Shown one piece after another: positions 63,750 to 64,000 of a DNA stretch of 64,000 nt. Origin of the DNA: Actinomyces trachealis (lineage in GTDB: Bacteria; Actinomycetota; Actinomycetes; Actinomycetales; Actinomycetaceae); NCBI RefSeq assembly GCF_015711475.1, contig NZ_CP065027.1, forward strand, positions 1,984,001 through 2,048,000, written 5' to 3'. The position numbers and the translations under genes are program-made. Under the pieces are notes generated by a model. That model made no database searches, was not told the origin of the DNA, and saw nothing but the letters and a program-made list of their open reading frames with translations. Numbering within the stretch: position 1 is the first letter of the stretch; each line of letters opens with the position of its first letter.

Positions 63750-64000
63750 TCAGATGTCTAGGCGCGGCAGCAGCACAGCCACCACCGACTTCAGCAGGTC
63801 ACCAACCAGGAAGGGCAGCACACCGACGGCGAGCACCGCAGCCAGGGGCTTACCGGTAGCCACCAGCAGCCAGGCCACGCCCGGAACGTAGACGGCGGCA
63901 GAGGCAAGCAGAAAGAAGGGCAGCCGTAGCCAGGGCTTGCTGTTGCGGGCGGCACATCCAGCCACCACCCCAGCCAGGCAGTAGCCGAGCACATAACCGA
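63750..64000 (-). CDS. bioY: Biotin transporter BioY, C-terminal part
   Basis: About 83 residues are visible, running off the right edge. GYVLGYCLAGVVAG, LPFFLLASAAVYVPGVAWLL and AVGVLPFLVGDLLKSVVAVL match the last helices of BioY, the biotin-binding S component of ECF transporters, including the conserved (L/F)PFLxGDxLK motif. The N-terminal half and any bioMN genes are outside the window. Confidence 0.85.
   Translation of the reverse strand, partial: GYVLGYCLAGVVAGCAARNSKPWLRLPFFLLASAAVYVPGVAWLLVATGKPLAAVLAVGVLPFLVGDLLKSVVAVLLPRLDI

Overview
This is a high-GC actinobacterial chromosome segment, most likely Actinomyces sensu lato (family Actinomycetaceae). The evidence is a menaquinone-only respiratory chain, actinobacterial-type DapD, FprA, DipZ and a SigK/RskA-like pair, GTG starts, ATGA/GTGA gene overlaps and 3-prime tRNA ends mostly without an encoded CCA. 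The assignment rests on gene content and protein character, since no database was searched.

Left edge (1-1.1 kb): the end of an apparent integrative element. It holds an excisionase-like HTH protein, a divergently transcribed phage-type repressor whose mRNA appears leaderless, an operator palindrome over the excisionase -10 box, and a 38-codon ORF ending in a 15-bp perfect terminator stem. The element abuts the 3-prime end of tRNA-Met in a Tyr-Thr-Met tRNA cluster. Then (1.6-6.6 kb) come a YajQ-family protein, HtpX, alanine dehydrogenase, a two-gene HEPN-type cassette whose HEPN gene is broken by an amber codon, and FprA.

Respiratory core (6.7-33.9 kb): a complete 14-gene nuoA-N operon on the minus strand ends in a polyprenyl diphosphate synthase gene (menaquinone side chain) that overlaps nuoN. 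Around it lie menG-menF (+), an HtrA-like protease, menD-menC (-) and menB (+), with menA and menE at 38.6-40.9 kb. Together these cover chorismate to menaquinone except menH and a dedicated DHNA-CoA thioesterase, which I do not see. A frameshifted PD-(D/E)XK nuclease remnant and a MITE-like inverted-repeat element interrupt the region between menC and menB.

Middle (34-44 kb): anti-sigma/ECF sigma/DipZ envelope-redox operon, a repeat-rich lipoprotein, a frameshifted membrane protein, menA, menE, small membrane proteins, a histidine phosphatase and dapD. At 44.5-47.1 kb a succinate dehydrogenase/fumarate reductase operon (sdhCAB) survives only as strongly conserved fragments joined by internal deletions and frameshifts. 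A truncated NYN-domain gene runs into the 3-prime end of gltA.

Right part (47.3-64 kb): gltA, dapC, fdxA, a VanW-family envelope protein, typA, a PH-like membrane protein, a complete peptide/opine ABC transporter operon (two permeases, fused double ATPase, Tat/lipoprotein binding protein), an LLM-class flavin monooxygenase and the C-terminal part of bioY at the edge.

The most unexpected signals are the decayed sdhCAB operon, a 32-bp intergenic motif (two 10-bp half-sites, centre-to-centre about two helical turns) upstream of four unrelated genes in the same orientation, the tRNA-anchored element with its switch region, and the inactivated HEPN cassette that reads in frame into ald.
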